Made by a program: the position numbers and the translations under genes. From NCBI RefSeq assembly GCF_004210375.1, contig NC_134834.1, positions 157,499,290 to 157,563,289 on the forward strand: a stretch of DNA of 64,000 nt. Reading direction: 5' to 3'. How positions within the stretch are numbered: position 1 is the stretch's first letter; every line of letters starts with the position of its first letter. This document shows positions 49,859 to 63,000 of the stretch, in pieces. The notes beneath the pieces were generated by a model. That model was not told the origin of the DNA. It saw only the letters and a list, made by a program, of their open reading frames with translations, and did not search any database. Source of the stretch: Tachypleus tridentatus. Its lineage: Eukaryota; Arthropoda; Merostomata; Xiphosura; Limulidae.

Positions 49859-50309
49859 TTTTACTGGAGTATTACTGAATAACAAGATATAAGAATATCA
49901 CGATTTTATTTGGTAAACAAACAAGAATTTTTCAATTGTGTTTATTTGCTTGAGAACATTTGCACAAAACTTCTAAACAGCTGTCTGTGTTATTAATTTT
50001 AAAATGATAAAAATAATATAGGTGGCTAACACCACTCACAACCAGTTCTTGGTATATTTTTGTCTGACCCAATAATAAGATTTGACTGTCACATTTTAGC
50101 GTTTCCCCTGGTATAAGTTGCAGAACATATTTTTGCGGCAATAGACTGTGAAAATGAGCCCTCAGATCCCAAGCTTGAGACCAAATCCAGCTCTTATATT
50201 TGTGATAAATCTCCATTTACAAAAAAGATATCATTTTTAAGCATACAGGTTTGACTAGTAAAAACCTAAATGATCAAATCTCAATTTTTCCCATTCACAT
50301 TTAATAAAC

Positions 50310-50575
50310 GGGCCCGGCATGGCCAAGCGTGTTAAGGCGTGCGACTTGTAATCTGAGGGTCACGGGTTCGCATCCCCGTCACACCAAACATGCTCGCCTT
50401 TTCAGCCGTGGGAGCGGTATAATGTAATGGTCAATTTGTAAAAAAGTAGCCCAAGAGTTGGCGGTGGGTGGTGATGACTAGCTGCCTTCCCTCTAGTCTT
50501 ACACTGCTAAATTAGGGACGGCTAGCGCAGATAGCCCTCGTGTAGCTTTGCGAGAGATTTAAAACAAACAAACCC
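50310..50575 (+). repeat. tRNA-SINE (family A), full length
   Basis: Head GGGCCCGGCATGGCCAAGCG, B box GGGTTCGCATCCCC, body with AGCTGCCTTCCCTCTAGTCT and tail AAAACAAACAAACC. A short deletion lies around CAATTTGTAAAAAAG. Confidence 0.88.
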
Positions 50576-50819
50576 TAACTGAAAGATTTTATCATGGCAT
50601 TGTTTTCAATTGTATAACATGTAATCTTGATGAAATAAATATCTTTTGAATCGTTATTTATAATTTTATTTTGAAGTTAAAAATAAAACAAAGAAACAAA
50701 ATCTTACCTAACTATGTATACCAATAGTTCTTTGAGTAAGATCAATCACCCATTTTTGTGCTGTTTGTTTTATATTGTTCAAAACATTCAGAATTTTAAC
50801 ATAGTGTGATTGCTTTTGT

Positions 50820-50930
50820 TTCTTTTAGAGCAAAACCAAACTGGATAATCTGTGTCTATTTGTACATCGCGAGGAATCGAATCCTAGATTTTAACGTTGT
50901 AAATTTGTGAACTTAGTCTGCCCTCCTTCC
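50820..50930 (-). repeat. tRNA-derived SINE, family B, decayed
   Basis: Reverse of the family B layout: GAGCAAAACCAAACTGGATA, B-box-like GAATCGAATCCTAG, then TTGTAAATTTGTGAACTTA. Confidence 0.55.
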
Positions 50931-51982
50931 CAGGTGACCATATACAACTGCAGTTTATAAATTACGATTATGTGCCTGTAATACCATTTAAAATTATTTG
51001 CAGTTAAAAATTTCAAATAAATGGTAAAGACGACAAACGGAACTAAGAGACCTTTCTGGGTGTTAGGAGCTAACAGGTGGTGGGACTCACGTGAGGATAA
51101 CACAAAAATAAAAACATTGAACTTTTTAGTATGTTTAGTCAACTCTTTTTTTCAAATTATATTAATAACTTCTTATTCATAATTTTTTATATTTGTTTAC
51201 TTTATATTTTATTTTGCACATTATTGTCACTATTCATTAACTTCTGCTTTCTTTATTCCAGGTGGCGTAGCAGGAGGGGCTGAAACCCATTCTATAACAA
51301 AAAAGTATCCCTTGGTTTTAAGTTGTGGATGTGTTTTATGAGTAACAGTTAATACCTTAACAGGTATTACGTGTTTTGCTGACGTGATGTAGTTTTTTCT
51401 GGTCAGTATTCAAAATGTGGGACAATAGCTTTGCTATAAGCAAAGAAACGAAATTCAAATACTTTATTCCAAATTGTCTCTTCACTTCCTTTTTATACTC
51501 TTTCAGCAAGTTTCCTCAGTTTCGTCTACTCCCTGTGTTTCACCGCTGTCGACCTTCATTCTAACAGACGTTTTTAATTAGGATTTGACCTTCGATATTT
51601 ATAAGTTGAAGGTAGACGGACTTTCATTTTTTTTATAACAAAGTGAAGGTTATACGGTCGAAATTTTAACATCTTAAATGTTTTCTCTTATAAGGTTTTT
51701 AACTATTTCTTAATATTTTCAATTCTATCATACAGTAATTTCGTTTGTTTGTTATTGGAATTCTTTGCATCTACTCTTCTAATAAATTGTATTATTAGCA
51801 CAAAGTGAAAGTTTCTGCTCATACCAACGTACAAGACTATTTCACTGTGTTTTTTAAAGATAGTAAAACTCGTTACAATCCACACTATCAGACATTCGGT
51901 TTTTTGTGTTTATAACAGTAATATAAACTACATTAGCTAGTATATATTATGCAATACTTTTTCAAATAGTATTAACAACATT

Positions 51983-52480
51983 TAAATCAGGTTTCACGTT
52001 AAACTTCAGCCTATTGAATAAAAACATTTAAGTTTGTTTGTTTTGAATTTTGCGCAAAGCTACTCAAGGGTTATCTGCGTTAGCCATCCCTATTTTAGCA
52101 GTATAAGACTAGAGGGAAGGCAGCTAGTCATCACCACCCACCGCTAACTCTTGGGCTACTCTTTTACCAACAAATAATGGGATTGACCTTTACATTATAA
52201 CGCCCCCACGGCTGAAAGGGCGAGCTTGTTTGGTGTGATGGGGATTCGAACCCGCAACCCTCAAATTACGAGTCGAACGCCTTAACCCCCATGGCCATGC
52301 CGGGCCATCACTTAAGTCAGGTTTCATGTTAAACTTCAGTCTATTGAGTAAAAACACTTAAGTCAGGTTTCACGTTAAAATTAGCCAACTGAGTAAAAAA
52401 CTTAAGTCAGGTTTCACATTAAACTTACGCACACCGAATAAAACCCATCAGCTAGGTTTCACATTAAATTTGAGACTCTC
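51983..52480. repeat. ~50-bp tandem array interrupted by a SINE
   Basis: About four imperfect units of the form TCAGGTTTCACGTTAAACTT then CAGYCTATTGARTAAAAACA lie at 51985-52031 and 52315-52480. A SINE (52032-52307) splits the array after the first unit; ACTTAAG-like sequence occurs on both sides of it. Confidence 0.8.
52032..52307 (-). repeat. tRNA-SINE (family A), minus orientation, inside the tandem array
   Basis: Full-length copy from TTGTTTTGAATTTTGCGCAA to GGCCATGCCGGGCC, with B box GGGGATTCGAACCC. Confidence 0.88.
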
Positions 52481-53267
52481 GAGTCATTAAGGTTGTTTTA
52501 TGTTTTCTGATGCTATATAAACTGTGTGATGTGAAGTGATAAACTGAGGGCTTAAAGTTAAATTTAAATTCACTTTTAACATGATAGGTAAAAGTAAATA
52601 GGAAATTCTATATATTTTAGTCTGAATTGTATCATTATTATTTATTGTATCGGAAACTTGACTGTAGCTGTTAGTTAAATTATTATTTTGAATAACATGA
52701 GTGCTATTTTAGATAAGGGATGAATAGAACACTTGGGTTTGTGGTATGGGAAGAATATGAAACTTTCTGTGTTAAAAAAAAGTTTGTTTCTAATACGATT
52801 TAATTATTTAGTTTACAGGAAGTATTGGTAATTTTATGCGTGAAATATCAACATTTGTTTTAATACATACGTATGTTTTAATAGTTAGATTGTGTATTTG
52901 AAACATTCTTGATACTGATGCGACATGTGCGTCATATTTCATCAAATATTATCATAAGATTATTTGAACTTAAACGTTCATAACATATTTACTGAGTGTT
53001 ACTGATTTTTAATATACTTGTACATTTTGATAAATTTCTGTACGTCACTTATCACATTTTTTTCTCACAATAAACATTTTATCGGATTTCAGGCGCCTTG
53101 GGATTTGAAAGCATAATTAACTAGACCAATAGCTATTGATAATTTATTGCATTAAACCATGACGTTGAAGATTAAGCCAATGAAAAGCAAGACTAAGAAA
53201 GGGGAAGAGTGAATTATTGTGAATTTTCCATAAACTTTTGAATTTACTGGTTTTCAATTTACATTTC

Positions 53268-53390
53268 CTCACTCCCTAGTGGAACTGCGATAAGCTTACA
53301 AACTTACATAACTAAAGTTCGGGGTTCGATTCTTCACGGTGAACACTGTAAATGTTCTAATATGGCTTTGCTCTAAAATAAGCAAATAAA
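53268..53390 (+). repeat. tRNA-derived SINE, family B
   Basis: Contains CTAGTGGAACTGCGATAAG, B box GGGGTTCGATTCTTC and a tail-side GGCTTTGCTCTAAAATAAGC. Confidence 0.65.
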
Positions 53391-53519
53391 GAGACAGTAT
53401 TCATGTCAAAACTAGAACATATATGCATCAACATGAAGGTAAAAGTCTTTCGTAGGAGCCATTTAAAAAGAACAATGGGTGAAATATTGTAAGGGGTCGT
53501 CTTCTGAATTTGTTTCCGG

Positions 53520-53628
53520 AAGCTATCAGTTGGATTCCACAAACCTCACAATTCGGGAGCTATCTGTTGGATTTCACAAACCTTACAACCCGGGAGCTAT
53601 CTGTTGGATTCCGCAAACCTCAAAATTT
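53520..53628. repeat. 37-bp tandem repeat, three copies
   Basis: Units start at 53520, 53557 and 53594 and share GAGCTATCTGTTGGATTCC then RCAAACCTCACAA. They lie about 420-530 bp upstream of the pappalysin start codon. Confidence 0.85.
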
Positions 53629-53946
53629 CTTTTATTGGGATGAAGCTATTCAGATTAAAAAGAGAATAAGGTTTTCTTTTTGTTATCGTTAGTCTACATT
53701 GATAAAACACCAGTGTCTATCGTAACTACACATGTTGTTTTCTTAACTTAAGCTTATATGTATCTCTCATGGATCTTCCAGGCACAGTATGGTTCCCCCT
53801 CCTTCTTTTTGCCTTGATAAACGAAGATGACATTTTGAAGGCAAGGTGAAATCACGTGAAGTTTAAGTGGCGACTTGTAAACAAAAAATAATTGAACTTT
53901 GCCCTCATTTCGCATTAATCATCAATAATCTCCGAGCTATATCCTT

Positions 53947-53952
53947 TATAAG
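53947..53952 (+). promoter_or_regulatory. TATA-like element upstream of pappalysin
   Basis: TATAAG inside CCTTTATAAGAG lies 98 bp before the ATG. Spacing would allow a short 5' UTR, but no initiator is proven. Confidence 0.3.
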
Positions 53953-54049
53953 AGTAAGTAGTTGAAAGGGCGGAGGACGAAGTGTATCATTTGTGTAGCA
54001 AGAAGTTTGAAGTGCTTGTTACTTAGACTAAGACGTATCAATAATTAAC

Positions 54050-57000
54050 ATGAGTATTTTCACAATCATCTTATCTTTGTTTATTTTTACCCGTATTGAT
54101 TTTGGAGGGACTGCAACAAAAGAATCAGAAAGTCTTCAGCAAGTTCGTGGAGGGCGAGTAGACAAAGAGGTTTTATTTGGAGCATTACTCAAGCAGAAAC
54201 GACAAGCGTGGACCCAATGTACGTCAAATCCTGTATCTCCTGTTCATACTACAGACTTTGGTCCTTTCCCTTCTGGTAACGTGGTCAACCTGGGAGATGG
54301 AAGAGGTCGCCGGGCAGCAGATATTACCAGTACTGACAAGGCCTTGTATATATCTGGTACAAGGGGAACGCTGTTTTCTAGGGAATTCCCTAAAGCTGAG
54401 GTAATTCCAGCTGGAAACTTCACTGTAGAGCTGTGGTCTAAGCCAGAGGGAGGGCAGTCTAATCCAGCTGTTATTGTAGGTATGCTTAATCTATTATTTT
54501 GTATTTTTTCTTTCACTTTTACAGTATTTCTACTGTATGGCTTGTAAATGTTTCCGTTTTTTACAGTTATTGCTGTCTCCTGATGGGACAGTGGTAACTT
54601 TAAGGACTTGCAACGCTAAAATCTAGTGTTTGATCGCTCGCGGTAGACAGTGGGTAGTCCATCGTGGCTTTGCTTTAAGACAAACAAACTATTACTGTCA
54701 TCGCGATTTTCTGTTTATTTATTTTGAAAAATTATTCCACAAGTAACACCATATACAAAAGTAAAGCTTTTTAAATCAGGAGCTTGATTTCTCTCGGTGG
54801 ACACAACAGATAGCCCGATGTGGCTTTGCTATAAGAAAAAAAACATATAACAGCTGTTTAAAACTTATAAATTTGATTAAAATTTGTAACTGAGTTATGT
54901 ATTATATTATCACTTAAAGGTTCCCCGGCTAGTACAGCGGTAAGTCTACGGATTTACAACGCCAAAATCAGGGGGTTCGATTCCCTTCGGTGGGCTCAGC
55001 AGATAGCCCGATGTAACTTTGCTATAAGAAAAACACGCACATCACTTAAAGGTATGACGGTATTGTATTAATTTCTTCTACAATTTGTCAGTAATTTGGT
55101 GAGATATCTCTTTTTCATTTCTTTCTATACAAGATATATCATATATTATAGTATATACGTATTACTCCTCATTTATAATTAAAGCTCTGGATGACCTCAA
55201 TCTGTATTCAGAGTATAAATTCAAACTGAACGATCGTTTTAGTAACTTCCAGGACGTTAAGATAAGAAACAAATATCTTTGATAAATTGGAATAAAATGA
55301 AATGAGTAATGAAAGAGAAAAACTAGTTTTGGGAAATCACCTAAAATGTATATAAATTCAGATCAGGGCAACAAAGAGTGTCAAGAAAAATTATAAGGTT
55401 TGGTAAAAATGGGAGGTTATATAGAAAGTTATCATTGTCATTAATTATTTTTAACCAGTTAATTAAAACAGTCATTTTAACATTTAGTGTTTCTTCAACA
55501 GATCCTTATCTTTTTCCGTCTTGTTTTTAAAATTTAGTCAATTTTAGGTACCTTTCTCAATCTTGAATAATTTCCCACTTCAAAATAACGAGTTTATAAA
55601 ATATCTTAGTGGGATTTTCAAACTATATTACCTTAAACATTCTAAGAAATTTTCCAGCAGTTTTCTGTTTCCTTCAATAATTTAAAATAGTGAGCTTTAA
55701 ATTATGTTTGTTTTTCGGACATTTGTGCAAAGCTATTTAAGGGCTATCTGCGCTAGCCAGTCCTTATTTTGAACTGGTAGGTTAGAGGACAGACAGTAAC
55801 GCTTTGGTTGCTCTTGTTTCGTCTAATAGTTGGATATTTCCGCCATCACTATAAAAACACTCACAGCCAAGTGAGGAGCGCTTTTTTTCGTAAAGGGACG
55901 TAAATAGTGGACCCATCGGTCCACAGTTCGCCACTCTCGGTCTCCGTTTTATCTTGTTTCCTACGTAATTAGAGTTTTTAATCTAAACATCAGGTAATCT
56001 TAAATATCATGTTATCGACCCCAAGAGCTCACGTATAACCATTTTTCTACACGCCAGAGGGAAGGCAACCAGCCTGAAGTGAGTGAAATAAACATGAATG
56101 ATTATAGATCTGAAACTGTAATTACTGCTTAATTAAGGATGCGGTAATTATTACAATATTTCACTCTACCCTCTTTAGTGCCTTGTCTACCATACAACCA
56201 GTTTACCTGCTAATCATTCACTTTTTTCTTAGCATATTTGTTTGTCTCTTAATAAACGTATTTTACTGTAGATCAATAAATTAGACACTTTCTTTGCCTT
56301 TGTCTGTATTGTTTTGTTTTAACGCAAAGTTGTTACATTTCATACATTCACCACTGAGATGAAACCTCGAATTCTAGCATTGTAAACCCTCAAGTTTACC
56401 ATTATGTCATAGAGAGACTATTGTTTATCAATCGGTTAATGTTCTTTGTGTTTTTGAGTTTATACACTTGTATACCTATCTTTCAGAGGCTGTGGATTTT
56501 TGCACACCATTTCCAGACAGAGGCTGGGAAATCGGGATTCGAACAACGGACACAAATGGGGAGAAAGATGCAAAATTTTATTTTAACATGCGACCATCTC
56601 GAAATCCTCAGACAAGCACCCTTGCTTCTCCTATAAAGTATATCCCGAGTAAATGGCATCATTTAGCTGTGACATATGACGGGGAATACTTGAAGTTGTT
56701 CGTTAACGGTGCTCAGGTTCGTTTAAAGTCATTAATTTAACGCCCATAATAAGACGTGGTTATCAGTGTAGAAAAATTGCATCTAAAATCAAATCCATTA
56801 GCCTGAATTAAACCAACCTATAATAAAATCACACTTGAAATAATGTGCGACCTTATGACGTCGTTGATGGATGATTTACTCTTCTCAAATTACTCAAATG
56901 AACTTGATTTAGTGACCTCAAAAGCATGGAATATGAGGAACGAAGAGAAAACTTTGAAACACGAACCTAAAAAGAAAAAGAGCTTCACACCTTTGTTGTC

Positions 57001-60000
57001 TGAATATCGTACAAATTAAAAAATTGTATTAACCATATTAACGATCTGCTCCTTTGAGGAACTGCAGTAAGGGGTTAAAGTATCGTAAAATAGCAGACAC
57101 GGTTGCTCAATTAATGTAGAAACAAATTAAACGAGAGATAACTCGAAGAAACAACATTAAAATAAGCACGCGACAAGTTACTGAATAATTCGGAATTTTT
57201 TTTAGTCCAGTTACATTTGGTTACGTCTGCCACATAGAATAAATATATTTTTTCATTAAACTATGTGCATTGGTTTGTTTTGAATTTCGCGCAAAGCTGT
57301 CTTCCCCCTAGTTTTCATTCCAAATTAGAGACGACTAGCGCAGGTGGTTTTGAAGTAACTTCTGACGAAATTCAACGAATAAATAAATAAATATGTGGAA
57401 GTTATTTCAGATTAATGATGGAAAACGTAAAGAATTCGTGAATTAATTTTTCAAAGTAAATGAATAAAAATGTGTTCAAGCACTACTATTATTATTTATT
57501 TTTTAATGAAACCGATTCCACACAGTTTGTTTGTAATTACACAGAAAGCTACATAATGAGCTATATGTTCTGCCTTTCACGGGTATCCAAACCATGTTCC
57601 TACAGTTGTAAGTTCGAAGACATACTGCTGTACCAGAGGGCAGGTTAATTGCATATTCAGATAATAAGTATATTTCTTTTCTTTTTTCATGGCACACTAT
57701 AATATAAAGATGACCTGACCAGTTGGTTAAGATGTAGTGTTCTGATCTTACTGCTGTCAGTTTTCCTCCTTTCAGCGGCTTTGATTACTCTGTTTGATGT
57801 TTGCTCACCAAAAGAAATAACACATCAGACTAACTGTCATAATTTAGTTTGATCTATGGATATTTGTCTTCGAAATAACAAATAAGCTGAGAACAATGAT
57901 ACTTTTTAAATTAAACTTGGTTACAATTATCATGCATGTGAATTATCCAGTTGTTAATTATTGTTTGGACTAAGTCATCTACTTAAAATGATCGTTTATT
58001 GTTAAAAGGAGAAATCGCTATTAATTAAAATAACAACAACTCTTAATTAATGACAGGTAGCAGCAAACTCCGTCATTGCAGGACCGATTTTTCAGCAAGA
58101 AACAACTTTTCAATGCCGTGTTTTAGAACTTGGAGGTCATAGCGGACATCACTATCGTGGTACTATCGATGCTCTCAGGATTTGGAATGTTGCGAAATCT
58201 CAGCAAGAGATTACTTCAAAAATGTACCAACGTGATAGCCACCAGAGAATTGAACCTAAAACTCAAGGCCTGATCTTTTCCGAAAACTTTCAGGATTTGG
58301 ACATGTGGCAATGGAAAGAGGACGAGATACAGAAACTTACTCCTGCGCCTGTTCTGGTAATGTCAGACGCTCCAAGTCGACCCTTTCATTTAGGTTTACG
58401 TCCCCCACCTTGTGGTGTAACAGTATGTGATGTTCCTGACGTCATTCGCAGTTACAGTTCTCATTGGGAGTTACGTCGACAGAAAATAGTTCGGTATGTC
58501 CTAATTATTAATTAATGGATAGTGTAGTTTTTAAGTAAAATATAGTAAAGATAGTAAGGAGGAACAAATGGATTAGAAATTCGGTAATTAATAATCAAAG
58601 TTAAGGTATAACATATTGAAACGATAAGAAAAAATGACCTTCTGCTTCATTAAGTTAGGCAACATTGTATAGAATAACAAAGGTAATTAAAGGTAATTCT
58701 ATACAGTGGGTATACACTTACGTTATATTTAAACAATTTTAATTTATGTCACAAACATAGCCAATATAAAGTCGTAATAGAACAGTATGTAAGAGAGCTA
58801 TATTTTTACGCTGGAGTTATGAAGATAGTGTGACACTGCTAGAAATAGATAGCCCGACATGACTAGGTGGTTAGTGTACTTGACTCGTAACGTGAGGGTC
58901 GCGGATCTGAGTCCCCGTTCCATCAAACATGCTCGCCTATTCAGCCGTGGGAGCGTTATAAAGTTACGGTCAATCTCTTTATTCATTTTAAAAAAAGTAG
59001 CCTATGAGTTTGTGGTATGTGGTTGCCTTTCATTTAGTCTTAAACTGCTAGTGAATTAAAAACACCTAGTACAGATAACCCTCGTGTAGCTAAGCGCGAA
59101 ATTCAAACCAAACCAAACAAATTGAAAACTGATCGATTTTTGAGAAAGGTACATTGCAGCTCTTTTCGACACAGTATTCGCACACTCAGATGATAAAATG
59201 TGTTCATATCAGGGATTTGTAGTTTATAAGACGAAGATATATTTTATATTTAATGGCATTAAAAATATATAAATTAACTTGGGCCACTAGGACTGTTCAG
59301 AAAGAGCTGTGGAAACAAGCTGTATTCAAAATGTGGTAATAAAAGAGCGATGTCTCGTAACAGATGAGTATCCATGAACAGGTGTATGCAACACAATAAA
59401 GAAGGATCTCTGTCTGGAAAAATTGCACAAGTTACGGACAAGCTGTTTACAAGACATAATTTAGTGGTGGGAAATCATTATTCTTGTATACGAGATGGAA
59501 TATGGGATGCATACAGGGAGAAGTGGTTGGGTTTGACCATAAGAGCCTCATGACAGAGTCTTTTGAAGAATTGTTTCATTCGTCATGAAAAAATTAACTT
59601 TATATTCATCGTCAACACTGACAATAGATTCCGTAAGTTTTGTCGTCACGTGTGTTAGTTTGTAATTACGCACAAAGTTTAACAATGGGCTATCTGTGCT
59701 ATGTCCATCACGAGTATCGAAACCATGTTTCTAGTAGCATAGGCCCATAGACATACCGCTGTGCCACTGGGAGGCCATTTGAACTACGCTGCAGATAAGG
59801 GTGAAGATGAACAGTTGTTAGGAAGAGAATGACTGGATGTGGCGACAAAGAGACTGCAACGATGTGGTAAACATCCAAAATTATTTCATTATAGCGTATT
59901 TAGCCTCTGTAACATTCTACTGTTCTACAAGATTGTAAGAAGATCACCAGTTTTCGAAATGCCCCTCTATAACAATCTTCTAGAGATACGCCTAACAAGT

Positions 60001-63000
60001 TTTTAAGTGAATTGAAATGTTATATATATATCATCAATAACGTTTGTGAATTATTAGTTTGTAAGGAGAACAATATTCAATGATATAAACAGCGGTTAAT
60101 AAGAAATGTGCCATTCATGAATAATGAATAATGATAATGATAATGCAAAAACTCAAGTGCATTACTAAGACTACACAAAGCTACCATATTTTAATATTTT
60201 TGGTCAGGTCTAATGTGCAAAGTGAAAAATTTAGCTAAATTAAAATATTCATTATTAGTTTTGTGGATGGAAGATTGGTTTATTATGAATTTCGCGTAAA
60301 GTCACACGAGAGTTATCGGCGCTAGCCGTCCCTAATTTAGTAGTGAAAGGAAAGGCAGCTAGTTATAGCTATTCTATAACCTGCGAATAGTGGGATTCAT
60401 CATAACATTATAACGTTCCCACGGTTTAAAGAGTGAGCATGTTTGATGGGATGGGGGTTCGAACCTGAGAATCACAGAATTTCTTTACGTTTTGAAAGAA
60501 ACAAACTTTCCAATGTTGTTAATATATTTATATCTAAATGTTCGATTCTCAGCGGTGGACACAGCAGATAGCCCAGTGTGACTTTGCTCTATAATCGAAT
60601 AAACAAAAGTTTGTGCCATTTAAAAAAACAAAAGTTATCACCAGTTTATTGAGCAATATTGACATTGGTTCATATTAAGTTTTCACACATTTTTCACACT
60701 AAGTGTGATATTCTTTTACGTCTTGTCAATTTGATAATTAATATCTTCATTACTAACATTTAGCTCACATGTTCAACTTGACTAATTTATTTTCTGTCAG
60801 TACTAAGTAAATTTCAAACACTGTTCCAGTTGTAACTAGTAATAGAGGCTTACTTGACTTTTAACCTAAAAATAATTGCATAAGCCTTTTAAAGTACAAG
60901 AACGTATACCGTGAAGAGTTTAGAGCTATATTAGGACTTACTTGTGATCCCGTTATGGTCAAGGTTATGGAGAGTCGTCATATAATCCATGAGTACAATA
61001 TACTATTAATGATATTAGAGAACAAAGTATCAAACTTAGATCTACCTTTATACTTTGATCAATGGTTAAGTAGTTTATTAAATAAAGTGTGAGACATGCC
61101 CTTCTGTAAACGCAGTCTCTTATCGCTATGTTTCAGCTATCGTGTCATCAACGTGAAAAATTTTGATGGTTCGAACCCCACTGTGTCAGATGAGCAGATT
61201 AGAAAGCAGCATCGAGCGTTGGTGAATGCTTTTTTCCCTTACAATATTAGTTGGGTGTTACAACATACTCCTGTCCGCAACACCTCGTTACGTCGACGTA
61301 CAATCTTGTTGGATTGCCGCCCGCAGTCCGTTGGAAATGGAATATGTGATCCTGAATGCCAGCTTTCGCTAACAGGAAATGACGGAGGAGATTGTGATGT
61401 TGAGCATTCTCTGTGCCCGGAAGCGAAAAAGGGTGATGGTCAATGTGACCATGAGTGTAATAAGGCCTACAACGAATGGGACAGAGGAGACTGTTGTACT
61501 GGTAAGGCTAAGAAATTCCTCTCCACGTGTTTGGATCCATCGTCTCCTAACAGGTAATAGTACCCCTGACCAGTTCTTAAGCTATAACGAGATCTTTGTA
61601 AATTTTTCTTTATTTTTGGAGAAAGACTATTCAGCAGCCATAATTTATAATGAAATATATGTATGTATATGTGATGTTTTTCAAAACAAAAAAGTGCAAA
61701 AAATAATAATCTAAATACAAACTATATTTTATATTTATCAAAACAATGGTGCTGAGCCAACATTTTAATTTGATTAATTGAGTCACAATACATTAGATTG
61801 CGGACCTGTTTTCTTAAAGCCAAAGGGGAAAAAAAAGTTAAGAAGTGATTAGGATGTAGGGAAATGGAATGTGAAGAAAGTTTTGTACAGAAGACTAGCT
61901 GTATCCGCTCCTAAGAAAGGAGGGAAGATTGAAGTAAGGAGGGGGAAGATAGGAGAATGAACACGAGGAAATTACTGCCATAAAACAATGTTTAAATACC
62001 AGTTACCAGTTAGTATATGTTTAGAGACGCTTTTATAGATAACTGGGTAATGAAACCTCCATTACTGTCTTGAGAAGCAAAAATTAAATCAAAAGAATTT
62101 GAGAAGAAAAGGTTGAAGGATGAAAAGTAGATGTGAACAAAAATTGTTTTGAGCTTTGCCCTTATGTCTATAAACTGACGTATTCATACCACTGTAATGT
62201 ATGAAACGATCGGCGGACATAGCATTTGATTATTGTGTTATATCATAAGCGTAGGGTAAATTGTATTAAAACAATTTTGAACATGTAATTCAGCAATTCA
62301 CTGGGTAATTATAGCTGAAACAAATTTGCTTTGGATCGGCATTTCGTCAAGTGATATTTTCACATTGGAGTTTAGTAGACCGTGTAATATCACTTAAAAA
62401 TTGATCGCTTTTGCGAAGGACATGTAATAACAGTTTCCACCGTAAAACATTCATAAACTTAGATCATAGTGATGTGTTTAGATCGAAATTTTAAAAAGTA
62501 CAGGACGAAGATATCCTTTTTACTTAATTGCATTAGAAGACAATTAAATATAGATCAACTTGGGATACTACGACCATCTCGAAGGGGACTTGCAACAAGA
62601 CATCTTAAAAAAAATGTGATGTCTTATAATAGTTGAAAATCCACGAATACAAAGGTAAGAGATAAATGCCGTTCACGTGCCCAGGTGATAATATGTAACA
62701 ATTTGAAATATCTTCTTTCATGAAGAGCGACAAGTTGTATATACAAAGTTGATACACAATATATCCATTCAGCCCTCTCAAGGTGTTCAATGCTATTCCA
62801 TAAGAAATACCGTGAAGTTGCCAAATGCAATGCGTAGGGATTTCTATACGATCAAACTGTTGAAGTAGGTGCTGTAAAACTTTTCTCCGAATACTAAATG
62901 GATTATTGAAAGCAACATGGAGGAGTGATGTGCTTTGGACTTGGAAACCTTGTAATGGAGCTTTTTACAATGAAAAGTTTGCGGCAGAGCTATTTTCATT

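Larger units (their letters stand above)
56717..58056 (+). other. Pappalysin intron 2
   Basis: Donor CAG|GTTCGT and acceptor GACAG|GTA. Apart from the SINE pieces listed separately, nothing is recognised. Confidence 0.6.

Noticed and set aside
54244-54516. 90-codon minus-strand ORF
   Set aside because: It is antisense to pappalysin exon 1, which has a clear protein match on the plus strand.
54918-54995. Possible functional tRNA-Val gene
   Set aside because: It is the head of family B SINEs; the body and A-rich tail follow, and several other copies exist.
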